A DNA stretch of 64,000 bases. It comes from Candidatus Devosia phytovorans. Lineage in GTDB: Bacteria; Pseudomonadota; Alphaproteobacteria; Rhizobiales; Devosiaceae. Both the position numbers and the translations under genes were made by a program. The first letter of the stretch is position 1; each line of letters begins with the position of its first letter. The DNA lies in the NCBI GenBank assembly GCA_029202405.1, contig CP119312.1, positions 315,001-379,000 of the forward strand, in the 5' to 3' direction. Shown here piece by piece: positions 33,125 to 41,315 of this stretch. The notes beneath the pieces were generated by a model. The model had not been told where the DNA came from. It did not search any database and was given only the letters and a program-made list of their open reading frames with translations.

Positions 33125-33778
33125 CTAGGCGCGAAGGCGTTGGGCGAGGCGTCCGACATTGTCCCTTGCCTGGGCATGACCCAATCGCAGGTTCTCGGCT
33201 GCCTGGCCGCGCAGGCTCTCCATGGCCGGCGAGACATCCGCAAGGGTCAGTTCGACCTCGACGACCTCAAGCTCGAGGCCGAGGACGTCACTCAGAAGGC
33301 GCTGGTACCAGGCGGTACCATGATCCCAGCCAAAGCGCGGCGTGCCCGGGCCATAGCCGCCGCCGCGCGCCACGACGAGCTGAGCAGGCCGTCCGGCGAG
33401 GATTGGTGATTGCCCTGGCGTAAAGCGTGGCTCGGTCATCAGCAGGTCGGCATAGGCCTTGAAATGCTGCGAGACGCCGAAATTATAGAAGGGCAGGGCA
33501 AAAAGGTAGGCATCGGCGGCTAGCAATTCTTCGGCCAGGGTGGTGGCCAGGGCAATGCCTTCGCGCTGCTCTGTGGTCTGCTGTTCGGCGGGAACATGGC
33601 GGCCGAACAGCGAGCCCGCCCAGGCGGTCGCAGGAAGCGGTGTCAGGCCGACGTCTCGCCGGATCACCTCGGCATTGCCAAGTGTTGCAGCCAGTTCAGA
33701 CTGCATGGTGTCGGCAACGGCGCGGGTTACCGAGCCCTCGGCACGGATGCTGGCGTCCAGGCGGAAGATTTTAGTCAT
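33125..33778 (-). CDS. FMN-dependent NADH azoreductase/quinone reductase (AzoR-like)
   Basis: A 217-residue flavodoxin-fold enzyme. The phosphate-binding start is IFRLDASIRAEGSVTRAVAD. The FMN contact loop is LFALPFYNFGVSQHFKAYADLL, and the later GGGYGPGTPRFGWDH resembles AzoR. It reduces quinones or azo compounds with NADH in the cytoplasm. ATG 33778 starts at the conserved strand and is chosen over upstream in-frame codons. It is the first gene of an operon with a MarR regulator, a common arrangement for quinone- or electrophile-induced reductases. Confidence 0.9.
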   Translation of the reverse strand: MTKIFRLDASIRAEGSVTRAVADTMQSELAATLGNAEVIRRDVGLTPLPATAWAGSLFGRHVPAEQQTTEQREGIALATTLAEELLAADAYLFALPFYNFGVSQHFKAYADLLMTEPRFTPGQSPILAGRPAQLVVARGGGYGPGTPRFGWDHGTAWYQRLLSDVLGLELEVVEVELTLADVSPAMESLRGQAAENLRLGHAQARDNVGRLAQRLRA

Positions 33779-33795
33779 GATCTGTGATCCATATA

Positions 33796-33829
33796 ATCGT
33801 CTATGAAGATCATCTATGGTACAGACGAT
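33796..33829 (-). promoter_or_regulatory. Candidate MarR operator and promoter of azoR-marR
   Basis: ATCGTCT (33796-33802) and AGACGAT (33823-33829) form a 7-bp inverted repeat spaced by 20 bases. An internal near-repeat TCATCTATGG echoes TCGTCTATGA. On the minus strand a TTGTCA -35-like element lies just upstream at 33834-33839. The repeat begins 18 bases before the azoR start. Confidence 0.4.
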
Positions 33830-34045
33830 ACATTGACAAGATCTTTGGTCGCATATCTCCTTGTTTGCCTGCGCTAACGTGATCAGTCGTCTCTTGGCCA
33901 ACCAACTCCAAGAGAGCTGCGAACGGAATGGAGAACCGCATCCCCGCGATGGTCACATCCGGACGGGGATGGCGGCTTGTCGACTAATTGTATATGAGAC
34001 TTTGAGAGCCAAGCGCCCATTCCCCTATGAGCCGGTGGAAGCGCT

Positions 34046-34789
34046 GTGAATCGCAGTCTTGTCGAGACGCCAAGGGAGGTCGAGGTTTTGGAATCGCCGC
34101 CCAAAAAACGTGGCCAAGGGGTGCAGACGGTCTATGACAGCCTGCGTCAGTCCATCCTGGACTTGACCCTTGATCCGGGCAGTCCACTAGACGAGATGCG
34201 TCTGGCCGAGCAATTCGACCTCTCGCGCACGCCCATTCGCGAGGCCATGGTGCGCCTGAGCGCAGAAGGCCTGCTCGTTACCCTGCCCAATCGCAATACG
34301 ATCGTGGCGCCGATCGATTTCGTGAATTTGCCCTATTATTTCGAGGCGTTGACGCTGATGTACCGGGTGACGACGCGCTCGGCGGCCGTGCACCGCAAGT
34401 CGGAGGATGTCGAGCGTATCCGCGCGCTGGCTGGTCTCTATGCCGATGCGGTGAAGCGCCAGGACGCGCTGGATATGATCAGTACCAATCGCGAATTCCA
34501 CGTCGCCATCGCCGAGGCTGGCGGCAATCACTATTTCACCCAGCTTTTTGCCCGCCTGCTTGACGAAGGGCGGCGCGTGTTGCGCCTCTACTACCAGTCC
34601 TTCGATGATGCCCTGCCGCTGCAATATGTCGACGAGCATGGCGAGATGATCGCAGCCATCGAGGCGGGGGATGCCGTTCAGGCTGACAGGCTGGGAGCGC
34701 GGCACGCTGCGCAGATCGTGCGGCAGATCCAGACCTACATTGCCCGCGATACCGCTAGTGGTATCGCGTTGAGCGGAGCAGAAAATTGA
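34046..34789 (+). CDS. GntR/FCD-family transcriptional regulator
   Basis: A 247-residue regulator. The N-terminal winged helix (QTVYDSLRQSILDLTLDPGSPLDEMRLAEQFDLSRTPIREAMVRLSAEGLL) is followed by an FCD effector domain, with His residues suited to metal or ligand binding (NREFHVAIAEAGGN, VDEHGEMIAAIEAG, ARHAAQIVRQI). It starts at GTG 34046 with a GGTGGA ribosome site. Its stop overlaps the next gene, so it is coupled to the D-amino-acid oxidase and 4-hydroxyproline epimerase genes. It probably responds to hydroxyproline or a breakdown product. A TTGTATAT sequence at 33988-33995 might be its operator. Confidence 0.92.
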   Translation: MNRSLVETPREVEVLESPPKKRGQGVQTVYDSLRQSILDLTLDPGSPLDEMRLAEQFDLSRTPIREAMVRLSAEGLLVTLPNRNTIVAPIDFVNLPYYFEALTLMYRVTTRSAAVHRKSEDVERIRALAGLYADAVKRQDALDMISTNREFHVAIAEAGGNHYFTQLFARLLDEGRRVLRLYYQSFDDALPLQYVDEHGEMIAAIEAGDAVQADRLGARHAAQIVRQIQTYIARDTASGIALSGAEN

Positions 34790-36012
34790 GCCGTATTCAC
34801 GTTGTTGGTGCCGGCATTGTCGGTAGCGCGGTTGCAACCTGGCTGACTGAAGCTGGCCACGAGGTCGTGGTATTCGATGCCGATCCCGATGGCTTGCCCA
34901 CGTCCTCGGGCAATGCCGCGCTGATTGCCTTGCCGGAAATTGCTCCGCTGGCCAGTCCAGGCATTCTGACGGCCGTGCCAGGATGGCTGCTCGATCCGCT
35001 CGGGCCGCTGACAATCCGTTGGCAGGATGTGCCGGCGATGCTGCCGTGGCTCATGGCGTTCCTCAGGTCAGCGGTGCCGTCGCATGGGGTTCATGTCCGA
35101 CGGGCGTTGGGCAGCCTGATGCAGACAGCGCTCGACGACCATCGCACGATGTCGGGCATCGCCGGCGTGGAAAACTATCTGCGTCAGAGCGGATACCTGT
35201 CGGTGCACAGCACGCAGCGCAGCGTCGCGGCCGGGCTTGACGAGGCAGAAAAGGTCAAGGCTGTGCTCGGCTATGACTATGAGGCACTTGATGTGGCTGC
35301 GGCGCGTCGCCTGGTGCCACAGCTTGAGGGCGACTTTGCCGGCGCGGTGCATCAGCCGGGTTACTGGATGGTCACCAATCCACTGACCGTATTGCGCCAC
35401 TATCAGTCCTTCCTGCGTGGCAAGGCCCGTATCGAGGCGGGCAGGGTGGTAGGGCTGGAGCAGGGCGCCGATGGCGTCACGCTCAATCTCGAAGACGGCC
35501 GCAGTTCCAGCGCCGATTTCGTCGTCGTAGCTGCCGGGGTGTGGTCTCGCGAACTGGTGCGCCAGAGCGGGGCCAAGGTGCTGCTCGAAACCGAACGGGG
35601 CTATAATACCACCTTCACCGACCTCGACTGGAACCTCGCCATGCCTGTCGGTTTTGCCGATCATGGCTTCATTGCCTCGCCCTTGGTCGACGGGTTGCGC
35701 GTTGGTGGTGCGGTGGAGCTGGCCAAGCCGGAGACGGCGCCCAATTATGGACGCGCCAAGGCGATGCGCGCCAAGATGCGCCGCTATGTGCCCGCGCTGC
35801 CCGAAGGCGGCACGGAATGGATGGGGCGGCGTCCGTCGACGCCGGACTCGCTGCCGGTCATCAGCCGGCATCCGCGCGACAAACGGGTCCTCTTTGCCTT
35901 CGGACATGGCCATCTCGGCCTGACGCTGAGCGCGGTGACAGGTCGGATGATTGCCGACCTGGTGGCCGGCGGGCCCGAAGTTCCGGCATTCTCGATACAA
36001 AGGTTTCAATAA
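34786..36012 (+). CDS. FAD-dependent D-amino-acid dehydrogenase-like oxidoreductase
   Basis: A 408-residue DadA/DAO-type flavoenzyme. The dinucleotide-binding start is IHVVGAGIVGSAVATWLTEAGHEVVVFDAD, followed by SSGNAALI. The C-terminal FAD region is WMGRRPSTPDSLPVISRHPRDKRVLFAFGHGHLGLTLS. Next to a 4-hydroxyproline epimerase, it should oxidise cis-4-hydroxy-D-proline to an imine, as HypO or LhpB-type enzymes do. This substrate is inferred. The start is TTG 34786, overlapping the GntR stop by four bases. It overlaps the epimerase gene by one base. Confidence 0.9.
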   Translation: MSRIHVVGAGIVGSAVATWLTEAGHEVVVFDADPDGLPTSSGNAALIALPEIAPLASPGILTAVPGWLLDPLGPLTIRWQDVPAMLPWLMAFLRSAVPSHGVHVRRALGSLMQTALDDHRTMSGIAGVENYLRQSGYLSVHSTQRSVAAGLDEAEKVKAVLGYDYEALDVAAARRLVPQLEGDFAGAVHQPGYWMVTNPLTVLRHYQSFLRGKARIEAGRVVGLEQGADGVTLNLEDGRSSSADFVVVAAGVWSRELVRQSGAKVLLETERGYNTTFTDLDWNLAMPVGFADHGFIASPLVDGLRVGGAVELAKPETAPNYGRAKAMRAKMRRYVPALPEGGTEWMGRRPSTPDSLPVISRHPRDKRVLFAFGHGHLGLTLSAVTGRMIADLVAGGPEVPAFSIQRFQ

Positions 36013-37016
36013 TGACCAGGCGGACTTTCTTCTGCGTCGATGCCCATACCTGCGGCAATCCTGTGCGCGTGGTGGCCGGTGGCGGCCCGGACCTGGTGGG
36101 CGACACGATGAATGCGCGGCGCGAGCATTTTGTCGCCGAATATGACTGGATTCGCACGGGCCTGATGTTCGAACCGCGTGGCCATGACGTCATGTCGGGC
36201 TCGATCCTTTATCCGGCGCTGCGCGAGGATGTGGATGGCTCCATACTCTTCATCGAGACTTCGGGCTGTCTGCCGATGTGTGGTCACGGCACGATCGGCA
36301 CGGTGACGGTGATGATCGAGGAAGGCCTCGTGACGCCGAAAGTGCCCGGTCACCTGCGCCTCGAAGTGCCGGCCGGCATCATCGAATGCGATTATGAGCA
36401 GGATGCGGCCGGTCACGTCACCAGCGTCAAGATCACAAATGTGCCGTCCTTCCTCTATCAGACCGATCTGCAGATCGACCTGCCGGGTATCGGACCGCTC
36501 AAGTTCGACGTGGCCTATGGCGGAAATTTCTACGCTATTTTCGAGCCGCAGCCGGGCTTTGAGGATATGTCGCAGTTCAGCGCCTTCGATATCCAGCAAT
36601 TGTCACCGGTGGCGCGGCAGCTCATCAACGAGAAGTACAGTTTTCAGCATCCGCTGTTTCCCACCATCAACGGCTTGCGGCATGTGATGTGGACGGGCAG
36701 GCCAAACCATCCAGAGGCCGATGCGCGCAACGCGGTGTTCTACGGCGAGAAGGCGATCGACCGGTCACCCTGTGGGACCGGCACCTCGGCACGCATGGCG
36801 CAAAAGTTCGGCAAGGGCGAACTCAGGGTCGGCGACAGCTTCGTGCATGAAAGCATTATCGGCAGCCTGTTCCACGGCAAGGTAGAGGCTGCGACGCGGG
36901 TCGGGGAATTTGCGGGCATGGTGCCCTCGATCGCTGGCCAGGCCTGGATGACGGGCTACAACACCATTTTCCTCGATGACCGCGATCCCTTCGTGAAGGG
37001 TTTTACCGTCAACTAG
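36012..37016 (+). CDS. 4-hydroxyproline 2-epimerase (proline racemase family)
   Basis: A 334-residue cofactor-independent epimerase that interconverts trans-4-hydroxy-L-proline and cis-4-hydroxy-D-proline. Both catalytic Cys are present: Cys90 in GCLPMCGHGTIG and Cys254 in DRSPCGTGTSARMA. This separates it from the dehydratase branch, which has Thr at the second site. ATG 36012 overlaps the preceding stop (TAATG). With the FAD enzyme and GntR regulator it forms the front of a hydroxyproline pathway. The later pathway enzymes (deaminase, dehydrogenase) are not in the window. It converges on and overlaps the next gene by eight bases. Confidence 0.93.
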   Translation: MTRRTFFCVDAHTCGNPVRVVAGGGPDLVGDTMNARREHFVAEYDWIRTGLMFEPRGHDVMSGSILYPALREDVDGSILFIETSGCLPMCGHGTIGTVTVMIEEGLVTPKVPGHLRLEVPAGIIECDYEQDAAGHVTSVKITNVPSFLYQTDLQIDLPGIGPLKFDVAYGGNFYAIFEPQPGFEDMSQFSAFDIQQLSPVARQLINEKYSFQHPLFPTINGLRHVMWTGRPNHPEADARNAVFYGEKAIDRSPCGTGTSARMAQKFGKGELRVGDSFVHESIIGSLFHGKVEAATRVGEFAGMVPSIAGQAWMTGYNTIFLDDRDPFVKGFTVN

Positions 37017-37986
37017 TCAGCACTGCACCACGCTCGTACGGCGCGTCCGTGACAAATTCCTCTGCAGGCGCGGCGATGGTGTCCTTGCGCATTTGCGTCG
37101 GCGTCATGCCATAGGCGCGGCGGAAATGTTCGTAGAACTGGGTCGGCGAGACGAAGCCGGCGCGGAAGGCAACGCTGGAGATTGGAATATTGCCGTCGAA
37201 CAGCAGCGAGCGCGCGCGGATCAGGCGCATGCGGATGACGAATTTCTGGATCGAGATATGCATGACCTTGGTGAAGAGGTTGGCAGCATAATTGGGGTGA
37301 AGGTCCACCACCCTGGCGATGTCCTCGAGGCTTAGTGGGTCGGTGATGTTCTCAACGATGTGGCGCACCATGCGCACGACATAGCTCACCGATGATCCCG
37401 TGCGGGTACGGGTGCCGGTATTTTCCACCCAGGCCGGCAGCAGGGTATCCCAGCCGGTGATGGCGGCGCGGCGGAACATGGTGCCAATTTCGGCGCGGAC
37501 GATATCGGTGCGCACGGCATTGCCACTGCGATAGTCCTGGTGCCAGCGCTCGAGCGTTTCGAGGCCGATACAGTCACTGTTGAGCTGGATGACACCGCCA
37601 CCCATCAGCGTTTCGGTAAGGCGACCGAGCTGGGGCATTTCGAGGAAAGCGTCCATGGGCAGGTAGATGTTGAGCTGTCGTCCGTCCTCCACCTCGCGCA
37701 GGTCGACGGTCTGGTGCGGGATGCCTGCCCAGAAGACGACAAGGCGGCCGGCTTCGACCGTCGCCGGTCCGCCGTGGAATTCGTAGTCCATCTTGCCGCG
37801 GGTCAGCCAGTTGAATTCGATATGGCCGTGGTCATGCGGACCGGGCATGATCTGGGGCGTAAAGGAGCGGATGCCGAAGCGGCCGAAGGCCTTGCCGGTC
37901 GAGTAGAAACTGCGGTCCGGGCGCGGGGTGGGGCGGGGTGCTTTTTCGCGCAGAAGGACAGGTTGAGCCGGTTTTTCAACAATCAT
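37009..37986 (-). CDS. MelR-like AraC-family regulator
   Basis: A 325-residue AraC regulator. The N-terminal cupin part has the MelR-like pattern HDHGHIEFNWLTRGKMDYEFHGG followed by GRLVVFWAGIPHQTVDL, which recalls the melibiose-sensing domain of Escherichia coli MelR. The C-terminal double helix-turn-helix contains LSLEDIARVVDLHPNYAANLFTKVM and ISSVAFRAGFVSPTQFYEHFRRAYGMTPTQMRK. ATG 37986 begins the conserved sequence; longer forms do not. It is divergent from the alpha-galactoside importer gene with about 160 bases between, so it very likely activates that operon in response to melibiose or a related sugar. Confidence 0.9.
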   Translation of the reverse strand: MIVEKPAQPVLLREKAPRPTPRPDRSFYSTGKAFGRFGIRSFTPQIMPGPHDHGHIEFNWLTRGKMDYEFHGGPATVEAGRLVVFWAGIPHQTVDLREVEDGRQLNIYLPMDAFLEMPQLGRLTETLMGGGVIQLNSDCIGLETLERWHQDYRSGNAVRTDIVRAEIGTMFRRAAITGWDTLLPAWVENTGTRTRTGSSVSYVVRMVRHIVENITDPLSLEDIARVVDLHPNYAANLFTKVMHISIQKFVIRMRLIRARSLLFDGNIPISSVAFRAGFVSPTQFYEHFRRAYGMTPTQMRKDTIAAPAEEFVTDAPYERGAVLTS

Positions 37987-38147
37987 ACTTATCGGTGCCA
38001 ATCTTAAGAAACCGGAACAAGTCGTTATTATTCGTGATTGCATTGGCTGGTGCAAGGCGTAGGTTTTGGGTCGTGCACAACAGGCAAGGTCGGGGAGGAT
38101 TCCGGCCGTGGGTAGAAATCCGGATGCCGGTGCGATGGGAGGTTCTA

Positions 38148-40238
38148 TTGAGAAAGCATGTTTATGCCCTTGGCGGGGCAGGACTATTCTTGTCCGTTTC
38201 ACTGTTGGCGGTTTCAGCGCAGACGGCGCCGACCACGCCGCCCGATCCGCCGAAGTTCGACGCCCAGCAGGTTCCGACCTTTGTGGGCGTCAAGGATATC
38301 CTCGAATTCAAGGCGCTGCCCGAGTATCACGAGCCTGACTTTGTGAAGGCCTTCGTCGATGCCGGCAAGCTGCCGCCGGTGGCCGAGCGCCTGCCCAAGG
38401 AGCCGATGGTCTACAAGACCGCCAACATGCCCGATGGCACTGGCGTCTATGGCGACGTGATCCGCCATGTGATCGGCGGCCGTCCGGAAGGCTGGAACTA
38501 TTCGGCCGGCCAGACCCAGGGTTGGGGCGGCATCGATATCGGCCTCTCCGAATGCCTGACCCGTACCGGTCCGCTGTTCCAGGTGCGCGCCGAGGAACTC
38601 GAGCCGCTGCCGAACCTGGCCAAGAGCTGGGAATGGTCGGAAGATGGTCATGAGCTGACCATGCATCTGATCGAAGGCGCGAAGTGGTCCGATGGCGATG
38701 CCTTCGACAGCGAAGACATCATGTTCTACTGGAACGATGTGATCATCGATCCGCAGGTCACCCCGCTCAACGGCGCGTCGCCGGAAACCTTTGGCGAAGG
38801 CACGACGCTCGAAGCGATAGACGAATACACGGTCAAATGGACCTTCAAGGAGGTTCGCCCGACGCAGTATCTCTATTCGATGGCCTATGGCAATTTCTGC
38901 CCCGGCCCGAGCCATATCCTCAAGGCCGAACATCCGGCCTACAAGGATGGCGCGACCTACGACCAGTTCAAGAATGCCTTCCCGCCGGAATATCTCGGCA
39001 TGCCGACCATGGGCGGCTGGGCACCGGTCGAATATCGCGCTGACGACATCATCGTGCTGCGCCGCAACCCCTATTACTGGAAGGTCGACGAGGCCGGCAA
39101 TCAGCTGCCCTATCTCGACGAAATGCAGTATCGCCTGTCGACCTGGGCGGATCGCGACGTGCAGGCCGTGGCCGGCTCGGGCGATCTTTCCAACCTCGAA
39201 CAGCCGGAAAGCTTCGTCGAAGCCCTGCGCCGTTCGGCGGAAGACACGGCTCCAGCCCGTCTGGCCTTTGGTGCCCGCACGATCTCCTACTCGGTCTATC
39301 CGAACCTTTCGGCCAATGGCTGGGGTGAGCCGGATGCCCGCGGCCAAGCCGTGCGCGAACTCAACCGCAATCTCGATTTCCGTCTTGCGGTGACCTATGG
39401 CCTCAATCGCCAGGCCCTGGGCGAAGCGCTGGTGCGCGGTCCCTTCACCTCGCCCTATCCGGGCGGGTTGATGGTGCCGACCAGCTACTATGACAAGGAC
39501 TCGACGGTCTATTATCCCTTCTCGGCCGATGACGCGAAAGCCCATCTCGAAAAGGCCGGTCTCGTCGATACCGACGGCAATGGCTTCGTGAACTTCCCGG
39601 CCGATGTGCAGGGCGGGGCAGACGTGCAGATCACCATGCTGTCGACCTCCGACTACCAGACGGACAAGAGCCTTGCAGAAGGTGTCATTGCCCAGATGGA
39701 AGCCATTGGCCTCCGCGTCATTCTGGCCTCGCAGGCCGGTAATCAGCGCGATGCCAATGAACAGGCCGGCAAGTTCGACTGGACGCTGCGTCGTAACGAC
39801 TCCGAACTGATCACCGTCGTGCAGAACACCCAGAACCTGGCTCCGACCGGCCCGCAGATCTCCCGCGGTCACCGTGCCGGTTCGGATGGCACGCAGGACC
39901 TGCTGCCCTTCGAAGAGGAAATGGTTGCCGCTGTCGAAGGCTTCGTCGGCACGGCTGATCCGGAAGAGCGCATCGAACTGATGAAGACCTATCAGCAGGT
40001 CTCGACCGAGAACGTCTATGGCTGGGGCCTGACCCAGTATCCGGGCGCGCTGATCATCAACAAGCGCTTCGTCAATGTGCCTCCGGGCACGCCGATCCTG
40101 CAGTTCAACTGGGCAGAAGACGGCCTCATCCGTGAGCGTCTCTATGTGCCGGAAGACCAGCAGTCGACGGCCGAACTGTTCCCCGACACGCTGCCTGGCG
40201 CTCCGGGCAAGGGCAATGGCCCGATCACGGCCAACTAG
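38148..40238 (+). CDS. SBP_bac_5 (peptide-family) solute-binding protein, AgpA-like
   Basis: A periplasmic solute-binding protein of about 696 residues. The likely start is TTG 38148, preceded at 5 bases by GGGAGG. It gives a clean signal peptide (RKHVYALGGAGLFLSVSLLAVSAQ). An upstream ATG at 38124 is possible. The mature protein has the SBP_bac_5 layout: LAKSWEWSEDGHELTMHLIEGAKWSDGDAFDSEDIMFYW, then RNPYYWKVDEAGNQLPYLDEMQY and NLDFRLAVTYGLNRQALGEALV. It is longer than average for the family. Its family binds oligopeptides, but in Sinorhizobium the related AgpA binds melibiose and raffinose. The linked alpha-galactosidase and MelR-like regulator favour alpha-galactosides here. Confidence 0.92.
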   Translation: MRKHVYALGGAGLFLSVSLLAVSAQTAPTTPPDPPKFDAQQVPTFVGVKDILEFKALPEYHEPDFVKAFVDAGKLPPVAERLPKEPMVYKTANMPDGTGVYGDVIRHVIGGRPEGWNYSAGQTQGWGGIDIGLSECLTRTGPLFQVRAEELEPLPNLAKSWEWSEDGHELTMHLIEGAKWSDGDAFDSEDIMFYWNDVIIDPQVTPLNGASPETFGEGTTLEAIDEYTVKWTFKEVRPTQYLYSMAYGNFCPGPSHILKAEHPAYKDGATYDQFKNAFPPEYLGMPTMGGWAPVEYRADDIIVLRRNPYYWKVDEAGNQLPYLDEMQYRLSTWADRDVQAVAGSGDLSNLEQPESFVEALRRSAEDTAPARLAFGARTISYSVYPNLSANGWGEPDARGQAVRELNRNLDFRLAVTYGLNRQALGEALVRGPFTSPYPGGLMVPTSYYDKDSTVYYPFSADDAKAHLEKAGLVDTDGNGFVNFPADVQGGADVQITMLSTSDYQTDKSLAEGVIAQMEAIGLRVILASQAGNQRDANEQAGKFDWTLRRNDSELITVVQNTQNLAPTGPQISRGHRAGSDGTQDLLPFEEEMVAAVEGFVGTADPEERIELMKTYQQVSTENVYGWGLTQYPGALIINKRFVNVPPGTPILQFNWAEDGLIRERLYVPEDQQSTAELFPDTLPGAPGKGNGPITAN

Positions 40239-40254
40239 GCTGGGCTTTGAACAG

Positions 40255-40278
40255 GGCAGGGGCCTTCGGGCCCCTGCC
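40255..40278 (+). terminator. UUCG-capped hairpin after the binding-protein gene
   Basis: A 10-bp stem (GGCAGGGGCC and complement) closed by a TTCG tetraloop and not followed by a T run. It lies between the binding-protein gene and the permease gene. Such hairpins commonly protect the abundant binding-protein message and lower permease expression. Confidence 0.65.
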
Positions 40279-40310
40279 GACCAGATCAGACTAAAGGGGA
40301 GGCCATTCAG

Positions 40311-41315
40311 GTGATCCGTTTTCTTTTATCGCGCATCTTGTCCGCGATCCCGATCCTGCTGCTTCTCAGCATCGTGACTTTCGTCATCATCCAGGCGCCT
40401 CCGGGCGACTATGGCGACTATATCCGTTCCATGGCGATCAACCAGGGCGGCGCTTCGGTGGAAGCCGCAGAAGCCCAGGCGGCTGCCTATCGCGCAGCCA
40501 ATGGCCTCAATGACCCGTTGGTCATCCAGTATTTCCGCTGGCTCACCGGCATCCTGACGCGCTTCGATTTCGGGCATTCGCTCTATTTCAACAAGCCAGT
40601 CGGTGCCGTCGTTGCCGAGCGCCTGCCCGCCACGATCCTCTTGGCCCTCACCTGCCACGTGCTGGCTTCGGTCATCGGCATTTCGATGGGCATTGTTGCC
40701 GCGACCCGCCAGTATACCTGGATCGATACCCTCTTCGGCATCATCTCCTTCCTCGGCATGACCATTCCGCGTTTTCTCCTCGCGATTGTCATCCTCTACA
40801 TCCTAGTCTTCCGCATGGGCGTGCAGGATGTGGGCAATTTCTTCTCGGCCAAATACGGCGGCGCGCCCTGGAGCTGGGACAAGTTCGTCGACCTGCTCAA
40901 GCATGTCTGGCCGATCATCGCCATCGCGACCTTCGGCGGGCTGGCCTACAACATGCGCGTGATGCGGGCGAACCTGCTCGACGTGCTCAATGCGCAATAT
41001 GTCGAGACGGCGCGCGCCAAGGGCCTCAGCCGCGGTGCGGTGGTGCTCAAGCATGCGACCCCTAATGCGCTGCATCCGCTGATCGCCTATCAGGGCGTGG
41101 TGCTGCCCTATATGCTGACCGGCGAAATCGAAGTGGCCATCGTCTTCGGTCTGGCGACGGTCGGTCCCGCCATCACCGGTTCGATGGCCGTGGGCGACGT
41201 TTGGGTCACGGCCACCTTCATGCTGGTGCTGGCCACCACTCTGATCATCGGCAACATCATCTCGGATGTGCTGCTGGCGCTGCTTGATCCGCGTATTCGT
41301 CTCGGAGGCGCATGA
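40311..41315 (+). CDS. ABC permease, DppB/OppB type
   Basis: A 334-residue inner-membrane permease. It has about six membrane segments and the DppB-type N-terminus (FLLSRILSAIPILLLLSIVTFVIIQAPPGDYGDYI). The EAA loop that contacts the ATPase reads ETARAKGLSRGAVVLKHATPNALHPL. The start is GTG 40311 with a GGGGAGG ribosome site. It is the second gene of the alpha-galactoside-type importer operon and overlaps the partner permease by four bases. Confidence 0.95.
   Translation: MIRFLLSRILSAIPILLLLSIVTFVIIQAPPGDYGDYIRSMAINQGGASVEAAEAQAAAYRAANGLNDPLVIQYFRWLTGILTRFDFGHSLYFNKPVGAVVAERLPATILLALTCHVLASVIGISMGIVAATRQYTWIDTLFGIISFLGMTIPRFLLAIVILYILVFRMGVQDVGNFFSAKYGGAPWSWDKFVDLLKHVWPIIAIATFGGLAYNMRVMRANLLDVLNAQYVETARAKGLSRGAVVLKHATPNALHPLIAYQGVVLPYMLTGEIEVAIVFGLATVGPAITGSMAVGDVWVTATFMLVLATTLIIGNIISDVLLALLDPRIRLGGA

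Noticed and set aside
33939..33971. CATCCCCG/CGGGGATG inverted repeat before the GntR gene
   Set aside because: A 17-base spacer and plain GC arms give little support as an operator; noted only as weak structure.
38214..39872. Open frame of 552 codons opposite the binding-protein gene
   Set aside because: Antisense of a gene with clear signal peptide and family motifs.
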